Source of the DNA: Calcarisporiella thermophila CBS 279.70
Lineage: Eukaryota; Calcarisporiellomycota
Length of the DNA stretch: 64,000 nucleotides
Assembly: GCF_041956535.1 (NCBI RefSeq)
Contig: NW_027192209.1
Coordinates: forward strand, 562,952-626,951
Direction: 5' to 3'
Below the pieces are notes generated by a model. It had not been told where the DNA came from, searched no databases, and saw only the letters and a list, made by a program, of their open reading frames with translations. Positions 1 through 12,458 of the stretch are shown one piece after another (within the stretch, counting starts at the first letter, position 1; the number at the start of each line of letters is the position of its first letter). The position numbers and the translations under genes are program-made.

Positions 1-635
1 TAGCGTCGGCAGTAGGTGGCGGGGTCGATGGGCGCCGCGGCCGAAGAGGTCAAGAGGGACTTGAGCAGCTCGCGGGATTCGAAGTCGATCACGCCGCGGT
101 ACCGCTCGACGGCCTTTGGGTTGAGGCTGGCGTGGGCCACGCGGCGAATCTTCTTCAGGTAGTGGTTGTAGGGGGTGGGCAGAAACCCGCGGGCTCCGGG
201 CATAATCACATCACTCCAGGTGTAGAAGCGGGCGCGAGAGCTGTATTTGGCGCCGCGTGTCTCGAGCAAGTCGTGTGCAGCCTGTGCGCTATTGACCACG
301 ATGGTGTCGGCGACGGCGGAGATGCGGGGGCCGAGTTGGACGTGGTAGACGGGGCCGAACCGGCGGGCCAGGCGGGTGAAGACCTTCTCCGGCTGGGAGG
401 GGGAGAATTCGAGGATGCTGCCGAGGAAGGGGAGGCCCCTTGGGCCCGGCAGGGCCCTACCGAGGGCGGGCTTGTTGGCGACGAGGGCGACGTTGAGGGA
501 GAAGCGAAGGAAGAGGAAGCGCAACAGGGCCACGAGGCACCCGATTGCAGAGAGGAGGGTCATGGCGACACTGAGCGTCTCGACACGATGCCCTAAGGAG
601 GAGAAGTGCTGGCCCAGCGCGGTGAAGTCGAGCAT
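1..635 (-). CDS. Cytochrome P450, N-terminal part (cut by window edge)
   Basis: This is the first 211 codons of a heme-thiolate monooxygenase; the rest lies left of the window, so it is partial. Translating the minus strand from the ATG at 635 gives an uninterrupted frame to the edge. A hydrophobic helix (about residues 22-45, ending LLRFLFLRF) would anchor it in the ER membrane. It is followed by the proline-rich hinge GPRGLPFLGSILEF (about residues 68-82) and the beta-1 region RRFGPVYHVQLGPRIS, both standard P450 features. The I-helix, ExxR and heme-Cys motifs would be downstream and are not visible. GC content is high, unlike the AT-rich P450 at 47.6-49.8 kb, so the two are not recent duplicates. 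The substrate cannot be inferred. Family assignment is firm; subfamily is unknown. Confidence 0.85.
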   Translation of the reverse strand, partial: MLDFTALGQHFSSLGHRVETLSVAMTLLSAIGCLVALLRFLFLRFSLNVALVANKPALGRALPGPRGLPFLGSILEFSPSQPEKVFTRLARRFGPVYHVQLGPRISAVADTIVVNSAQAAHDLLETRGAKYSSRARFYTWSDVIMPGARGFLPTPYNHYLKKIRRVAHASLNPKAVERYRGVIDFESRELLKSLLTSSAAAPIDPATYCRR

Positions 636-2209
636 TTTTGTTGCGGCCGTGTTTTGGTTGGTGTGGCTTGATTGGGAACAAGTATTGGGTGGAGAGCAGT
701 GGCGGGATTGGAAAGCAGGCCTTTGTCGTTATTATTGGGGAACGGCGGGACACCCTGCGGAAAAGAGCGCTAAAGAGCAGCGGAGAATGGAACAAGCAAG
801 TTTTGGATTTTTTTTTTTCCCGCAAGGTGGAGCTCATTTTTATAGCCATTGGTGATATTTAAAGAGCGGCTCAGGCCGGAGCGGTGGGGAGGAAGTAGAA
901 GGGAACAAAATCACCCGCACGGACTGATGAATTAACGCTTCTTTAGGAAAGAATAAAACAGTCCGTATATTACTCATGGAAGGGGGGATTTCTCTTAGAA
1001 TTTATTAAACCTAGTTTGATCTTTTTCCCAGTGAGGGCAAAAAGAGTTGACAGTGTGGTTGCGACTTGTAGGCTCCGCTTTTGGCATGACCTTGAGACCC
1101 GGCACTCTCCCTTTCCGGTTAGAGGCTCTGCATGGGAGCGCAGAGGAGCCATGCGTGCATGGGGTGTGGCCTGTGAGCGCAATGTGGCTGCCATGTTTAT
1201 ATTTTCGTTAGCGCCGAATAGCTCGGGGAGGTTTGGTCAGCGACGGCGGCTAAAAAAAAAGACAAAAAACTCGTTTTCCTTTTCGCCGCCAGCTCTCAGT
1301 CCGCCAGGAGTCACGCTGAAGCTAAATCGCCTTTAGGTTGCAGGCCTGTTCACATATAACGCTACAACCATCGCCAAATCGTGTCATTGTTGCGCAAGCT
1401 TAGGGGCGCGGAGAAATGAGCCGCGGCGGCGGCGCTGCCTTGCGAGTGTCATGGGTCTTGCCTGTGGGCCTCCCATGCCCACTCACGATCTGCCGCCTCT
1501 GGCGCTGCATCGGGGATCGAGCGGATCGCACTCGAAACACTAGGGGCCCGAGGGCGGCCCCGTCCGCTCCGTCCCCCATTTGTAGGAGGAGGGTGCATCG
1601 CCTTGCCTGCCGCCCATTGCCCTCGGTCGCTTGAGGGGCAGCGGACACTAGCGGTTTAGGCATGAGCAACTTTGATCCGCATAGACGCAATGTTGTCAGT
1701 TGATATATGCGTTCGGAACTGACACCAGCGGAGGTGAATGGGCGGAAGGGCAGCAGCCGCGCAAACACAAAAAAGGCATTGGCCAAGGAGCGCGAGGATG
1801 AGAACTCTCTTTTTTTCGATCTGGGCCGGTTGCATCTGGAAGCAAATGGGAAGAATGGGAAAATGCAAGTGTGAAGGCCGTTTCCTTTCCAACCCGGGCT
1901 GCAGCTGCAGCTTTGGGACCAAGGCTGCGCCACGGAGTATCAGACCGGTGTGAAGCACACCGATGGCGTCACCCCCGTGTGATGTCTCCCGCCTCCGTCA
2001 TGGAGGGCCGAGGCGTGAGCTACCACTTGACTAAGTTTCTTGGTTTTTTCCTTTCTTTCGTTTCCTGCATCTACCCCCTTTCCTCCCGTTTTTCCATCAC
2101 TTTCTCGCTCTAATTCCAACCCCTACCCACGCCAAGTCTCATTTTCCCCAAGAAAACTTGAAAGAAGCGGAGGATCTCGATAGAGCGCGCGTCAAACCAA
2201 GAATTAAGC
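636..2209. other. Intergenic region between divergent P450 and SLA2
   Basis: No supported gene. The short ORFs here overlap on both strands and show no recognisable domain. The stretch must hold the promoters of both divergent genes. A pyrimidine-rich tract at about 2040-2150 immediately precedes SLA2, as is common upstream of fungal start codons. Confidence 0.5.
837..844 (-). promoter_or_regulatory. Candidate TATA box of the P450
   Basis: On the minus strand the motif TATAAAAA lies about 200 nt upstream of the P450 ATG at 635. It is a sequence match only; no start site is known. Confidence 0.35.
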
Positions 2210-5200
2210 ATGGCGTTCCCCTCGCATCATCATCCTTCGCGACCGGTGGATCGCGAGAAGGCTGAAACCGAGCTGGCCCTCAATGTCAAGAAGGCGACGA
2301 GTCCTGATGAGACTGCGCCGAAGCAAAAGCATGTCCGGAGTAAGCCCATTGCTAGAATTAGCTGAGATTTGCGCGTCCACGCATCCATTAACCTTGTCTT
2401 TCAAACCCGTGCCCCCATTAAAGGCTGCATCGTATACACATGGGACTACCACACCTCCCAATCGATCTGGACGCTTCTCAAGATGCAGCCCATCTTGTCA
2501 GATGAGGTGCAAACCTTCAAAGCCCTCATCACCGTGCACAAGCTCCTATGCGATGGCCATCCCAATGTATGCTTTATCAAGCACTAATCTAATCTCGCGC
2601 CCCCATCCTAGGCTAACCCTCATCGTATTCCCATTTCTGTTACAGATTCTCAGAGAGGCACAGGCGGAGCTGCCATGGGTCCAATCTTGTTCGAGATCGG
2701 TCATGGGCGATGGCTCGCGCGGGTATGGCACGCTCATTCGAGCCTATGTTGAATTTTTGCTCGCTAAGCTGAATTACCATCGCGTGCATCCGGACTTCAC
2801 CGGCAATTTCGACTACAAGGAGTACGTCAGCTTGAAGGGAATTGATGACCCCAACGAAGGGTAAGCCATTTTTGCTCGTCTCTGTTGTCAGCCCATCTCT
2901 CTCCAAACGACTTCTAACCTGTGCTCTTTGCCCCTCCTCCTTCCATTTCCCTTCCATCTTAGCTACGAAACAATCAGCGATCTCATGAATCTTCAAGACC
3001 AGATAGACGCATTCCAAAAGCTGATTTTCTCACAATTCCGCCCATCCACTAACAACGAATGCCGAATTGCCGCCCTGGTTCCCTTGGTGGAGGAGAGCTA
3101 CGGTATCTACAAGTTCGTAACAAACATGCTCCGTGCGATGCACAGGCGTACCGATGCAATCGACGCTTTGGAGCCGCTTCGGACTCGCTTCAATGCCCAA
3201 CACTACCGGCTTCTGAAGTTCTACTACGAATGCTCGAATCTCAAGTATTTGACTAGTTTGACGAGCGTGCCAAAGCTTCCACAGGTATAGCCCAATGCCT
3301 CTTTGCGTTCTCATTGAAATAAAAGAATACGGACTAATCAGTGGACGCTCTAGGATCCCCCCTCCCTCATGGATACATCTGGCCCGCCCTCACTTCCTAA
3401 GCGCCAAGCCACTGTACGCGATCCCACCCCTACTCCACCACCCCCCCAACCCGACCCCGAACCTATCATCGATTTTTGGTCAGAAACACAAGCGCAGCAG
3501 CAGCGCGAATATGAAATGCAGCAACAGTTGCTCGCGCAACAACACCAGGCGGAGCTCGAGCGCCAGCGCCAACTGCAGCTGCAACAGCAACGTGAATTTG
3601 AGGAGCTGCAGCGCATCCAAGCAGAGCGCGAACGGCAGCAGAGAGAACAGCTGATGCGCGAGCAGATGCAGCGGCAGACTGAAGGTCGTGTGTTGGAGCT
3701 GGAGAGGGAACTTCTAGGGCTGAGAGGACAATTTGAGAGGGACCAACTCTCCCTGCAGCAATATGACCAGGTGAGTAGTAGTCGCACGGATGTGGATCGC
3801 CTGGGATAGGAATATTTATGTGTGTCCTTTATTCATCTATAGCGAGTGAAAGCCCTTGAAAATGAACTGAGCCAGTTGAATTTGAATGCCCAACAGCGCG
3901 ACGCCTCTAAAGACGAGCTAATCAAGTCGCTTCAGGGTGAGTTGTCTCATTTATTTTCCCGTGTTTTTTACTTTTTTAAATACAAACACTGATCTGTGTT
4001 AATGTTTTCCATTTTTTCCTTTTTGTCTAGATCAAATTGCTATGTGGAAGAATAAGTACGAAGCCCTTGCTAAACTCTACTCGCAGCTACGTCAGGAGCA
4101 TCTGGAGCTTCTGAACAAGACAAAGCAATTGCAGCTCAAGGCAAACTCGGCACAGGAGGCAATCGAGCGCATGGAGCGGTTGCAAGGCGATATGAAAGCA
4201 AAGAACATGGAGCTTGCGGATATGATCCGGGAGAGGGATCGGGCAAGAAATGAACTTGAGCGATTGAAATCGGTATTTTTCAGATCCATTTTGAACCCAG
4301 CACCCATATTGATTCATCTTACCCCCCACCCTCCCTCCCCCTTTGTAGAGCCATTTGGACGAACTGAACCGGCTTCGTCGCGAGCTCTCGGATGCGAATA
4401 CCCGCGTGGAAGAGCTCGGTCGCACGAAAGGCGCTGAGGTGGAGCGCTTGCTCTCCAAATTCAACCGGGAGAAGAGTGAGTTGGAGTCGGTAGCTCGCGA
4501 CAAACAGCACACGATTGACGATCTGCTGAGGCAGTTGGAGGAGCGCCGTGCGGAGGTGGAGCGTATTCAACAGGAGAAGGACGAAGAGATTGCGATCATG
4601 CAAGCGGGAATGGACCAAAGCTTGCTGGCGCTGGCGGATCTGCAGCGGAATTCGGGCGATAAGGAGTCTACCCTGCAAACCCAGCTCGATTCCTTGACAC
4701 GGCAGCACATCGCGAAGCTGGCCCAAATCCTCGACAGCATCCTGGCCTCCTGCATCCAGAAGGTGGCCGATGGCGTCTATGACCTCGAGGTGGGCGGGCC
4801 TGGAAACCAGAACGCCACCCCGGAGTTTGCGCTCTCGCTGATTGAGATGGCGACGGCCTCGTCGAACGAGTTCTCCACCGCATTCAGCATCTACCTGCAG
4901 GGGGGGAAGAAGGGGGGCGATCCCACCGACGTGATCTCCGCCGCGACCAACTTGGCGCAGGCCATCGTCGACGTGATGGCCAACCTGAAGGGGGTGACAC
5001 GCCTGGCGCAGAACGACGAAAAGGTGGAGGAGCTGATCACGTCAGGGAAGAGCGCGGGCGAGCGGGCCATCTCCTTCTTCTCCAGCGTCACGTCGAAGAA
5101 GATAGACGCGCTGTCGGCGGTCCAGCGGCCCGAGGTGGTCCTCAAGAGGAACATGGAGCTGCAGCAGGCGTTGCAGCACGCGTCGCAGCTCACGGAGAAG

Positions 5201-5959
5201 CTCGTGGGCAGGCAGGCGGGCGTTTCGTCGATGGCGGACTCGGAGCTGGGCGACCTGGTCGAGCGGGAGATGTTGAGCGCGGCGCGCGCGGTCGAGGAGG
5301 CCACCGCCAAGATCCAGGCCCTGATGCAGGCGCCGCGCCCCGAGGTGTCGAGCACGGAGTTGCAGGTGCACTCGGCCATCCTGGACTCGGTGATGGCCAT
5401 CACCAACGCCATCGCGCACCTGATCCGGTGCGCCACCGACGCGCAGCAGGAGATTGTGGCGCAGGGGCGCGGCACCAGCTCGGCGCAGGCCTTCTACAAG
5501 AAGAACAACCGGTGGACGGAGGGACTGATTTCGGCGGCGAAGGCGGTGGCGGTGGCGACTAACATCCTGGTGCAGGCGGCGGACGGGGTCATCCACGACA
5601 CACACTCGCTGGAGCAGCTCATTGTCGCGTCCAACGAGGTGGCGGCGGCCACCGCGCAGCTCGTGGCGGCCTCGCGCGTCAAGGCGACCTTCATGTCGCG
5701 CACGCAGGAGCGGCTCGAGGCGGCCGCGCGCGCCGTCACCGACGCGGCCTCCGCCTTGGTCAAGGCGGTCAAGACGATTGCGCAGCAGCGCGCCGAATCC
5801 AAGAGTCGCACGGACTATGCACGCATGGCGGCCCACGAGTTCAAGGTCAAGGAGATGGAGCAACAGGTGCTGATCCTGCGGCTCGAGCAGGAGCTCACCA
5901 ATGCCCGCAGGGAGCTCGCGGAAATGCGCAAGGTGTCCTACCACCAAGACGAAGACTAA
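2210..5959 (+). CDS. SLA2: Sla2/HIP1R-type endocytic actin adaptor
   Basis: Links clathrin-coat membranes to actin during endocytosis. Eight exons join in phase: 2210-2339, 2424-2566, 2646-2860, 2963-3284, 3354-3770, 3843-3936, 4031-4272, 4349-5959, giving 1057 aa (yeast Sla2 is about 970). The ANTH lipid-binding domain spans about residues 1-270 (KHVRSCIVYTWDY, the GYGTLIRAYVEFLLAKLNYH stretch, FYYECSNLKYLTSL). It is followed by a Pro-rich linker (PTPTPPPPQPDPEP), a long Gln/Glu-rich coiled coil (about 335-650) and a C-terminal talin-like I/LWEQ (THATCH) actin-binding domain (about 790-1010, with RWTEGLISAAKAVAVAT and LVAASRVKA). A final helix ends at HQDED. The start was chosen because the exon 1 reading leads directly into the ANTH core. 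All introns are GT-AG. The gene appears intact. Confidence 0.95.
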
Positions 5960-6940
5960 ACCGCTTCCTCCCTTCCCCCCTCTCCCCCCTCTTCCCCCTC
6001 TTCCCCCTCCTCCTCCCCCTCTCTTTCCAGCCCTACCGTGCTTGGGGTGACCGACCCATCTTCGGCCATGAGCGCGGAGTGCATCTCTTTTCTTTTTCTG
6101 CTTTTGCATGATTTTACGCTTGATAACGCCTCCCTATTTCTCTATCTCTATCACTTCCCCTTATATATATATATGTTTTGGCCTTTCCTCTTTTTTATCC
6201 CTTTCGGAGTGTATGATTTTTTTATAACCTTTTTTTTTTTCTCCCTAAAAGACGTCTTTTTCCTAAGAAAGCAATTGGGAGAGGGTGCTCCATTCGCTCT
6301 GTCGATGTATACTTTGACGAAGATCGAGTGGAAAAAGAAACAACTTTTCCTTCCATTTTCCATGAGGAGGAGAGGAGAGAAGGGAGGAAAGGCAATGAAC
6401 AATGGGAATGGGGTAAAAAAGATAATAACACACTATTACTATTTCAGATGGAGAATAAAAAAACATAGAACCAGGTATGCTTCAGAATCATCATTATAGA
6501 TAAACGAGAAGAGGAAGAATAAGAAGACTATAGATATACACAAAACGACAAAACAAAAACTCTAAAAAGCTAATAATATGATATTATGATAGGAGGATAT
6601 AAGAGAAAAAAAAAAGGAGAAAAAACTATAGCTAGCATTATATAATGAACTCTTTTTTTTAGGGGGGGGGAGAGAAAAAAATATAAAAGGCAGTCGGAAT
6701 AGATAGTAAGCTGAAATAAAATATATATATATATAGAAATGTATATAAAAGAAAAAAAAAGAAAAGATATACAATATGGAAGCCTCGCCCTTCTAAATCC
6801 AACATGGAGAGATAAAAATAAACTAGAAATAGAATGATAGCACTGAAGGGGAAAAAAAAAAGAAGAGACATGCACACAACATGGATGACGAGTCATAAGA
6901 GAATAGAAAAGCTCAGAGTGCAAATGAAAAAGCGGCGAAT
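5960..6940. other. Intergenic region between convergent SLA2 and cyclin genes
   Basis: Both genes end here, so this is 3'-UTR and spacer. A C/T-rich block (about 5970-6030) follows the SLA2 stop, and an A-rich stretch with A and T homopolymers and a short TA repeat (about 6540-6850) precedes the cyclin stop. No coding potential is supported. Confidence 0.6.
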
Positions 6941-8822
6941 TCAGCTCTCCACATGCCCGTTTATCGGCTTCATCCCAGGCTGGTTCGTCACCAACGAAGG
7001 GAACATACAGCCTCCACCCGGCGGAGGCATTGGGATGGACACCTGCATCGCGACAGCAGGGGCCAAGCCCTCCTGTATGGCCGAGGCGGAGGAGTAGTAG
7101 TGGTGTTGCTGAAACGGGGGTTGCTGCTGCTGCTGCTGCTGGAGGTGATACGGAATCCCAGGCTGCGGCGAATAGGACAATGGAGGTGCTGGTTGCGGAT
7201 AAGACCGCGCTGAAAGCGAGGCGTTACGCTGTGGGGGCATGATGGAGGGGGTAGCCTGTGCATCCACCGCTGCGCCGGGCTTCTCCTCCTCCGAGCCGGA
7301 GCTGGTGTCTGCTTTTGGTCCACTGGCGGATTCCGTAGCACGGAACTTTTGGTCGGCCGACGCAATCGTTGGGGGCGGCGTCAGGATGGACGCGGGTGGG
7401 TGCGCAGGGATCTCAGGGGGGGCAACCGACCCATTTCTTGGCAGTCCACCTCTCAATCCATCACAATGCAACGGCTCAGCCGGGGCGTGGCAAATGGCCG
7501 GATGTGTGTATGCCGAGTGATACACCTCTGTTGGCGTGGGCGGAGGGAGATGTGGCCGGTAGTGGGGGGGATGCACGGGCGGAGGAGGCGGGCGCACCAT
7601 GGGGACGTAGATGGAGGGCTGTTCGACCTGGCTTACCAGATTCACAGCTGGGAGGGGCGGGTGCGGGGGAGGGTTGGAATAGAGCTGCGATCGCTGTTGC
7701 AACTGTTCAGGGCTGTCAATGACGACGATGACCTCCGGGGTCCTTGCAGTCGTGATGCCGAACTGAGAATGAAGCGGCTGCGGCTGAGAGCGAGGGGAAG
7801 TGTAATGGGGGGGAGTACGCATCATAGGAGGACTAGGGGTTGTGCGATCGGCAGAGGGCGAGTGATGGGAGGGCTGTAACTGCTGATGAGGCATCATCGC
7901 CTTGTGTTCTCCTCTAGCTCTGTAATGCGGGGACACTCCATTCTTTCCTCCATTCGCTGATTCCGCCGCATTCCCACCCGCATTCCCACTCCAGCTTCCC
8001 CCCGCTCCATTATTAGCTTGCTTTGACCGCGTTGGGGATACCGGCGCTTGCTTTCCTGGCGACCCTGAGCGCTCAGAGGGGGGTGTGGCAAGCAGTTCTC
8101 CAGGATAGTTGGAGAGGTGATTGCGGCGATGTTCCTCCTCTGCCAGCCAGTGACGCAGCAACTGATCACCATAATTCTGCAGCTCCTCAATAGGCACTGC
8201 AAGATGGAATTCGCACAGGACCAGAAATTCTCGCTCCAGGATATTGAGCTCGTGTACAGGGAGGCCTCCAACCTAATGGGTAGGAATCATCCATGATTAA
8301 TTCCCGTCATGGTTAGAAAGAAAGAGAGGAGAGAGGGGGGCGGAGAGGGAATACCTTTGCGTAGCGTGAGTTGGTGTAAAATACATCTGAAAAATACTTT
8401 GATGCAATCACCACCCCCGAGATAATTAGCCGGTGAATGTTGTATGAATTGATGGTAAATGGATGGCCAGTTTTTTGGACCGTGTATCGAGCCATACGGT
8501 CAAAATAGACCAGCAGCGACAGGAAACATTCATTGGGGCAAGGGCAATATTTGAGAATGCGTACCAGATACGCGTGGATGTCGATGGCGGGCAGTGAACG
8601 CGCGTGGAAGCGAGTGTAATTTGGGTGCACCCAAGATTCGTCACCCTCACGCGTTGATAGAGCGCGAGTGGGGCTTTCTGGAGCACCAGAGCCGGCCACA
8701 GCGGTAGAAGAGCTCAGCGGCTTGAGCAGCTGATCATTCGCTTTTGTGATGCGCTCAAGGCAGCACGCAAGCATGCGCAACATTTCAAGGGTTGGGAAAT
8801 TGGCAAGATTGAGGTGGTGCAT
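6941..8822 (-). CDS. Pho80/PCL-type cyclin
   Basis: Regulatory partner of a Pho85-type cyclin-dependent kinase, acting in nutrient or cell-cycle signalling. Two exons on the minus strand, 8822-8355 and 8272-6941, join in phase across an 82-nt GT-AG intron to give 599 aa. The cyclin box covers about residues 65-200: FHARSLPAIDIHAYLVRIL, CPNECFLSLLVYFDRMA, INSYNIHRLIISGVVIASKYFSD (in part), then VGGLPVHELNILEREFLVL and LAVPIEELQNYGDQL. This order and the SKYFSD...YAKVGG signature are typical of the PHO80 subgroup. The remaining two thirds is a low-complexity tail rich in Pro, Ser, His and Gln, with a run of seven Gln near 7130, and is probably disordered. The pairing with Pho85 is inferred from family, not seen here. 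Confidence 0.9.
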
Positions 8823-11391
8823 TTTATGATTAATGGGAATGTTGAATTAGAACTAAAATCGAGAGAGGAAAGGGGGTAGGAGGGGGGACGGCAAGCAGGA
8901 AAGGAGGGAAGACAACAGGAAGCAAGTGGTGATATTTCAACTAACAAAGATTATCACGAAACACCCCTTCACAGACCAATCTTTCTCTATGATACAATGG
9001 GCTCTTCATTCGCGTACACGAACATAAAATGGAAAAGAGGCAAGAGAAGAGCAGAGAGAGGGGGGGGGGGAGGGCGGAGAAGATGGAGAGTGGAAACTGG
9101 ATATTTTGTCCCCCAAAATATGAGATGTTCCTAGGAGTGAGATGGACTCAAGATGAAACTAGTTTTTGATTGATTTCTTTCGCATAGAAAAAAATTTTTT
9201 AAAGGTATCAAACGAACTTTAGCAGAAACATAAGAGGGGGGGAGGGGGGGCGAGAACGTCACAATGTATTACGTCATGCGGGGGAGGCCTATAACTGTGG
9301 GCGATAGAGCCGAGGCTCTTAAGCCATCTGGAAAACAAAAGCTTAATTAAAAAATGCATTGAGGATGGATGTGCTGTCCCCCTTTTAGACTTAGGTTGGA
9401 TCCGGCAGCTGTAATGGCACTCATTGATGCGATAACTTGTTAGTTGCAGGACCCCTTCAAGAACCGGTCTTCGGTCGAGGAAGGTTTCCTCGAGGGTTAG
9501 GTAGCCGAAGGAGAGGCGGCTCGTTTCCAAAGGGACGCGGGCGGCTAGGACTTGTGCTCCCCGTTTGAAGTCAGATTGCAAACTAAAGTAGGAAGAAAAT
9601 AGATCCAGAGCCCGGCTAGGAACAAAAATGTCGGGTTGGGCTTAAATTCTGAAATAACCTTCATATGCAGCAGAGCGCCGAAACATTACGACCAATCCCT
9701 AGCTTCCCCTTTCATCTCGGCTCCCTCCCCTCTCCCCACCCGCGGTCCCATTATCGCCAGCGCTGGCCGCACGCGCAAGGATAAGGAAAACCCCTCTTTC
9801 CCTGGCCTCCTATGGTGCCAAAACGCTTTGACACAGCATAAGCAACCTCCATACAGTAGTCCTCGTCGCGATGGCAAGACGGGGTTACTGGTTAGCTGAC
9901 AATCCAGCCTTTTGCAGCGCTAATGCAGCGTTATACAGTTTAGATATGGAAAGCATCTGTGGAATTAATTATGGGAGCAGGGTGTGGTTGCCGAGCGCGT
10001 CAGGACTTGTTTAGCTGTGCATTGCCCGAATTAAAATCCGGTCTGTTCTGGTCGGGTAGGCTTCCCATCTTTAATTGCTTGCGCCTATAGAGAATAGGTA
10101 GGGATCCTCAGCACACGCACCTATAAGCCATGCATTCCGCCCTCGACTCCTACACCACGGCTCAGATTGGAAGCATGTGCGTGTAGGGGGGGGGGGGCGG
10201 TTCGGATCGATGCAATAGGCCCTCCGAGGGATGGGGCTGCTATTTAGAATTTCAAAGCCGTGTTCTCCAAGTGTCAGCTGTACAAAGGAAGGTGATACCC
10301 CCGCTTTTCATTGTTTGGGCTGAAATAATAGAATTCTATCCTTCGTGATATCCAGCATGTTAACATAGGGAGACGAGGGAGAGCCGGACTGGCCAGGGAA
10401 GCCCATAAATTCACACATGGAGCTTCCTTTCATACTTGCAAATCCTCTACATCGACGCCAGCAATAGGGCAGCGCCCCTCTTATCGCATTTGGGCGACAA
10501 GCTGGATGGCGGCTGGCATTTGCATTATAAATTAAGAAAGACTCCATTGCATTGGTTTAACACGGTTTGCATAAGCTTTCTTCCTCTAGTCCATTATCGG
10601 ACCTTCACAGCTGACAAGTGTGAACACGGTCTGAATATACCAAAGGAATGGAGGAGCCTGCCTAATCACGCGGATTCGTACTCTATTTGAGGAATGGAAT
10701 CGCGGTGGGCGAACAGGAGGACAGAATTAGAAGGGGCGCCACCGAATGTACAAGAAAATTTTTGTGTCCATTTAGCCAGAATGAAATCCGAGGCGACGTT
10801 TCTGGCTCGCATTGGATAATGCTCAAAGAGCAACAGCAAAATTTATGTTGCAATTAAGAAATTTAATGCCCATTACAAATATGAACCCGCCGGCTCATAT
10901 AATTCGAGAAGATATGGAGAGGAATCCAGAGCACGCTCCACCATGGATGCAAATTGAACTGCCATGCCAGTTTCTTGACGTGAAGCTGGCACAATGAAGG
11001 CCTTTGAGCATCACCATCCTCGACACACTTTGTATTGGTCCAAGCTCGTTTTTTTTTTTCCAGAGTGTGCGATCAATATTTTTCTTAACCCTTGTTTCGA
11101 ACGGAAAGATTTATTAAAATCGATTGGAAATGAGGCAAGCCTCGATACCATTCGTTATGAGGCGAAAACTTCATAAAAAGAAACAACCGCTCTCTCAAAT
11201 ACTCGCCAGCCAAAAAAAAAAAGCTTTCGCGAAGTTTCCCCCTCTGCAGGTTTTTTTTTTTGCTCCCTCGCGCCAGCCTTCATTTCGCCTCTTGTTCTAT
11301 TTATTATGTAAATTCTACCCCCATCATATAGCGTGTCTAGTTGAATTGTAATTATAGCCCTGCTGTTGTATTTCAATATTTATAATCCACC
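8823..11391. other. Long divergent intergenic region (2.6 kb)
   Basis: Lies between the divergently transcribed cyclin and Whi5/Nrm1-like genes. It contains G-runs (9061-9071, 9236-9249, 10188-10197) and A/T homopolymers. The ORFs of up to 120 codons have no recognisable domain or consistent codon pattern, so no gene is called. It is probably regulatory for both flanking genes. Confidence 0.45.
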
Positions 11392-12349
11392 ATGGCAGAA
11401 ATATCTCATCATGACCTATCCATGGTAAGTCCTGTACTTGGCTGTATATTTTCCCCACGGGCGGACTCGCAATCATGGATCTTGACATCCTCTCCCCCTC
11501 ACTTGCTATATATAGACGCTGCGGCGGCTGCGCACCCGCCTGGTGTTCGCCAGGCTCAAGGCCCAGAAGGGCTGGGAGCACCTTGATATCGGGACGCTCG
11601 AGAGGAAGTATCTCAAGGACACAACCAAGTCCAGCCTGAGGAACTGGCACCACTCGCCACGGTTCCCGCTGAGCCCCGAGCCGCCCTCATCGGGCGTTCG
11701 GCAGTACCGGCAGCCGCAGGAGCTGGAGAGCGTGAGGAGCACGCCCCCGCCGCCCGCCCGCTCGCATCCCCCCCGCACCCCCTCCCCCGCAAGATCGACC
11801 AAGGACGAAGAGGATGCCGCCCACATGATGCTGCTCCTCTACCACTCGCCCAGCCCCCGCCCCGCCACCACTCCCCCGATCTCGTCGGGCAACCCCGGGC
11901 ATCGAGACTACTTCCCGGCGCTGCCGTCGGCCGCCTCCGCCTCCTCCGCCTCCAACGTCTACCTCCCCGCCAAGCGCTCGCGAACCCTGACCGAGCCGGC
12001 CGGCGGAAGCGGCAGTCCGCTCCGGTTCAGCCGCACCGCTGGCGACGAGCATGACGACGCCGAGGAGACTAGCCCGACTCTAAGGCTCGCCACCCTGCCC
12101 ACCTACGAGTCCAAGTCCGACACCGAGGAGCGCTTGGAGGGCGGGCGGCTGGGCAATGCGGCGGCGCACCGGCAGTTCTTCACGCCGCCGCCCTACACCG
12201 AGTACCTGGAGTTCTTCCACAAACGGCCGCTGGAGCATAGAAAACACCTGGACGCGGCGGTGGAGGGCCAAGGCGAGACGAGGTCCGACCCCGAGAGCGC
12301 TCGCCAGCAGGTCCTCGCCCCCATGGCCATCAGCAATCTGATCATGTAG
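11392..12349 (+). CDS. Whi5/Nrm1-like G1/S transcription repressor
   Basis: Candidate repressor of SBF/MBF-type G1/S transcription. Exon 1 (11392-11424) encodes 11 residues; a 91-nt intron with donor GTAAGT is followed by exon 2 (11516-12349), for 288 aa in total. Immediately after the junction, LRRLRTRLVFARLKAQKGWE (residues 13-32) followed by HLDIGTLE matches the GTB motif of the Whi5/Nrm1 family, which binds the G1/S transcription factor. Further on, DEEDAAHMMLLLYHSPSP (about residue 103) resembles the second conserved family motif. The rest is Ser/Pro/Thr-rich with many SP/TP sites (SPEPP, RTPSPA, HSPSP), as expected for a CDK-phosphorylated disordered regulator. Whether it acts like Whi5 (G1 repression by SBF) or Nrm1 (MBF exit) cannot be told. 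Confidence 0.8.
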
Positions 12350-12425
12350 ATTTAAATAGTGTTAGCCACTGTGTTGTATTTTTTATTTGATTGAGTCTTG
12401 TGTACAGATTTATCTCATTTCGTTA

Positions 12426-12458
12426 TCCTCCTCCTCCTCCTCCTCCTCCTCCTCCTCC
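12426..12458. repeat. (TCC)11 microsatellite
   Basis: Eleven perfect TCC triplets in the 3' region of the Whi5/Nrm1-like gene, outside any called CDS. Likely length-polymorphic. Confidence 0.9.

Noticed and set aside
5042-6109. 355-codon minus-strand ORF opposite the SLA2 C-terminus
   Set aside because: Arg/Gly/Leu-rich product produced by GC-rich codons of the I/LWEQ domain on the other strand; no domain or promoter.
7239-7879. Plus-strand ORFs opposite the cyclin tail
   Set aside because: They mirror the low-complexity Pro/Ser/His tail of the cyclin; no independent evidence of coding.
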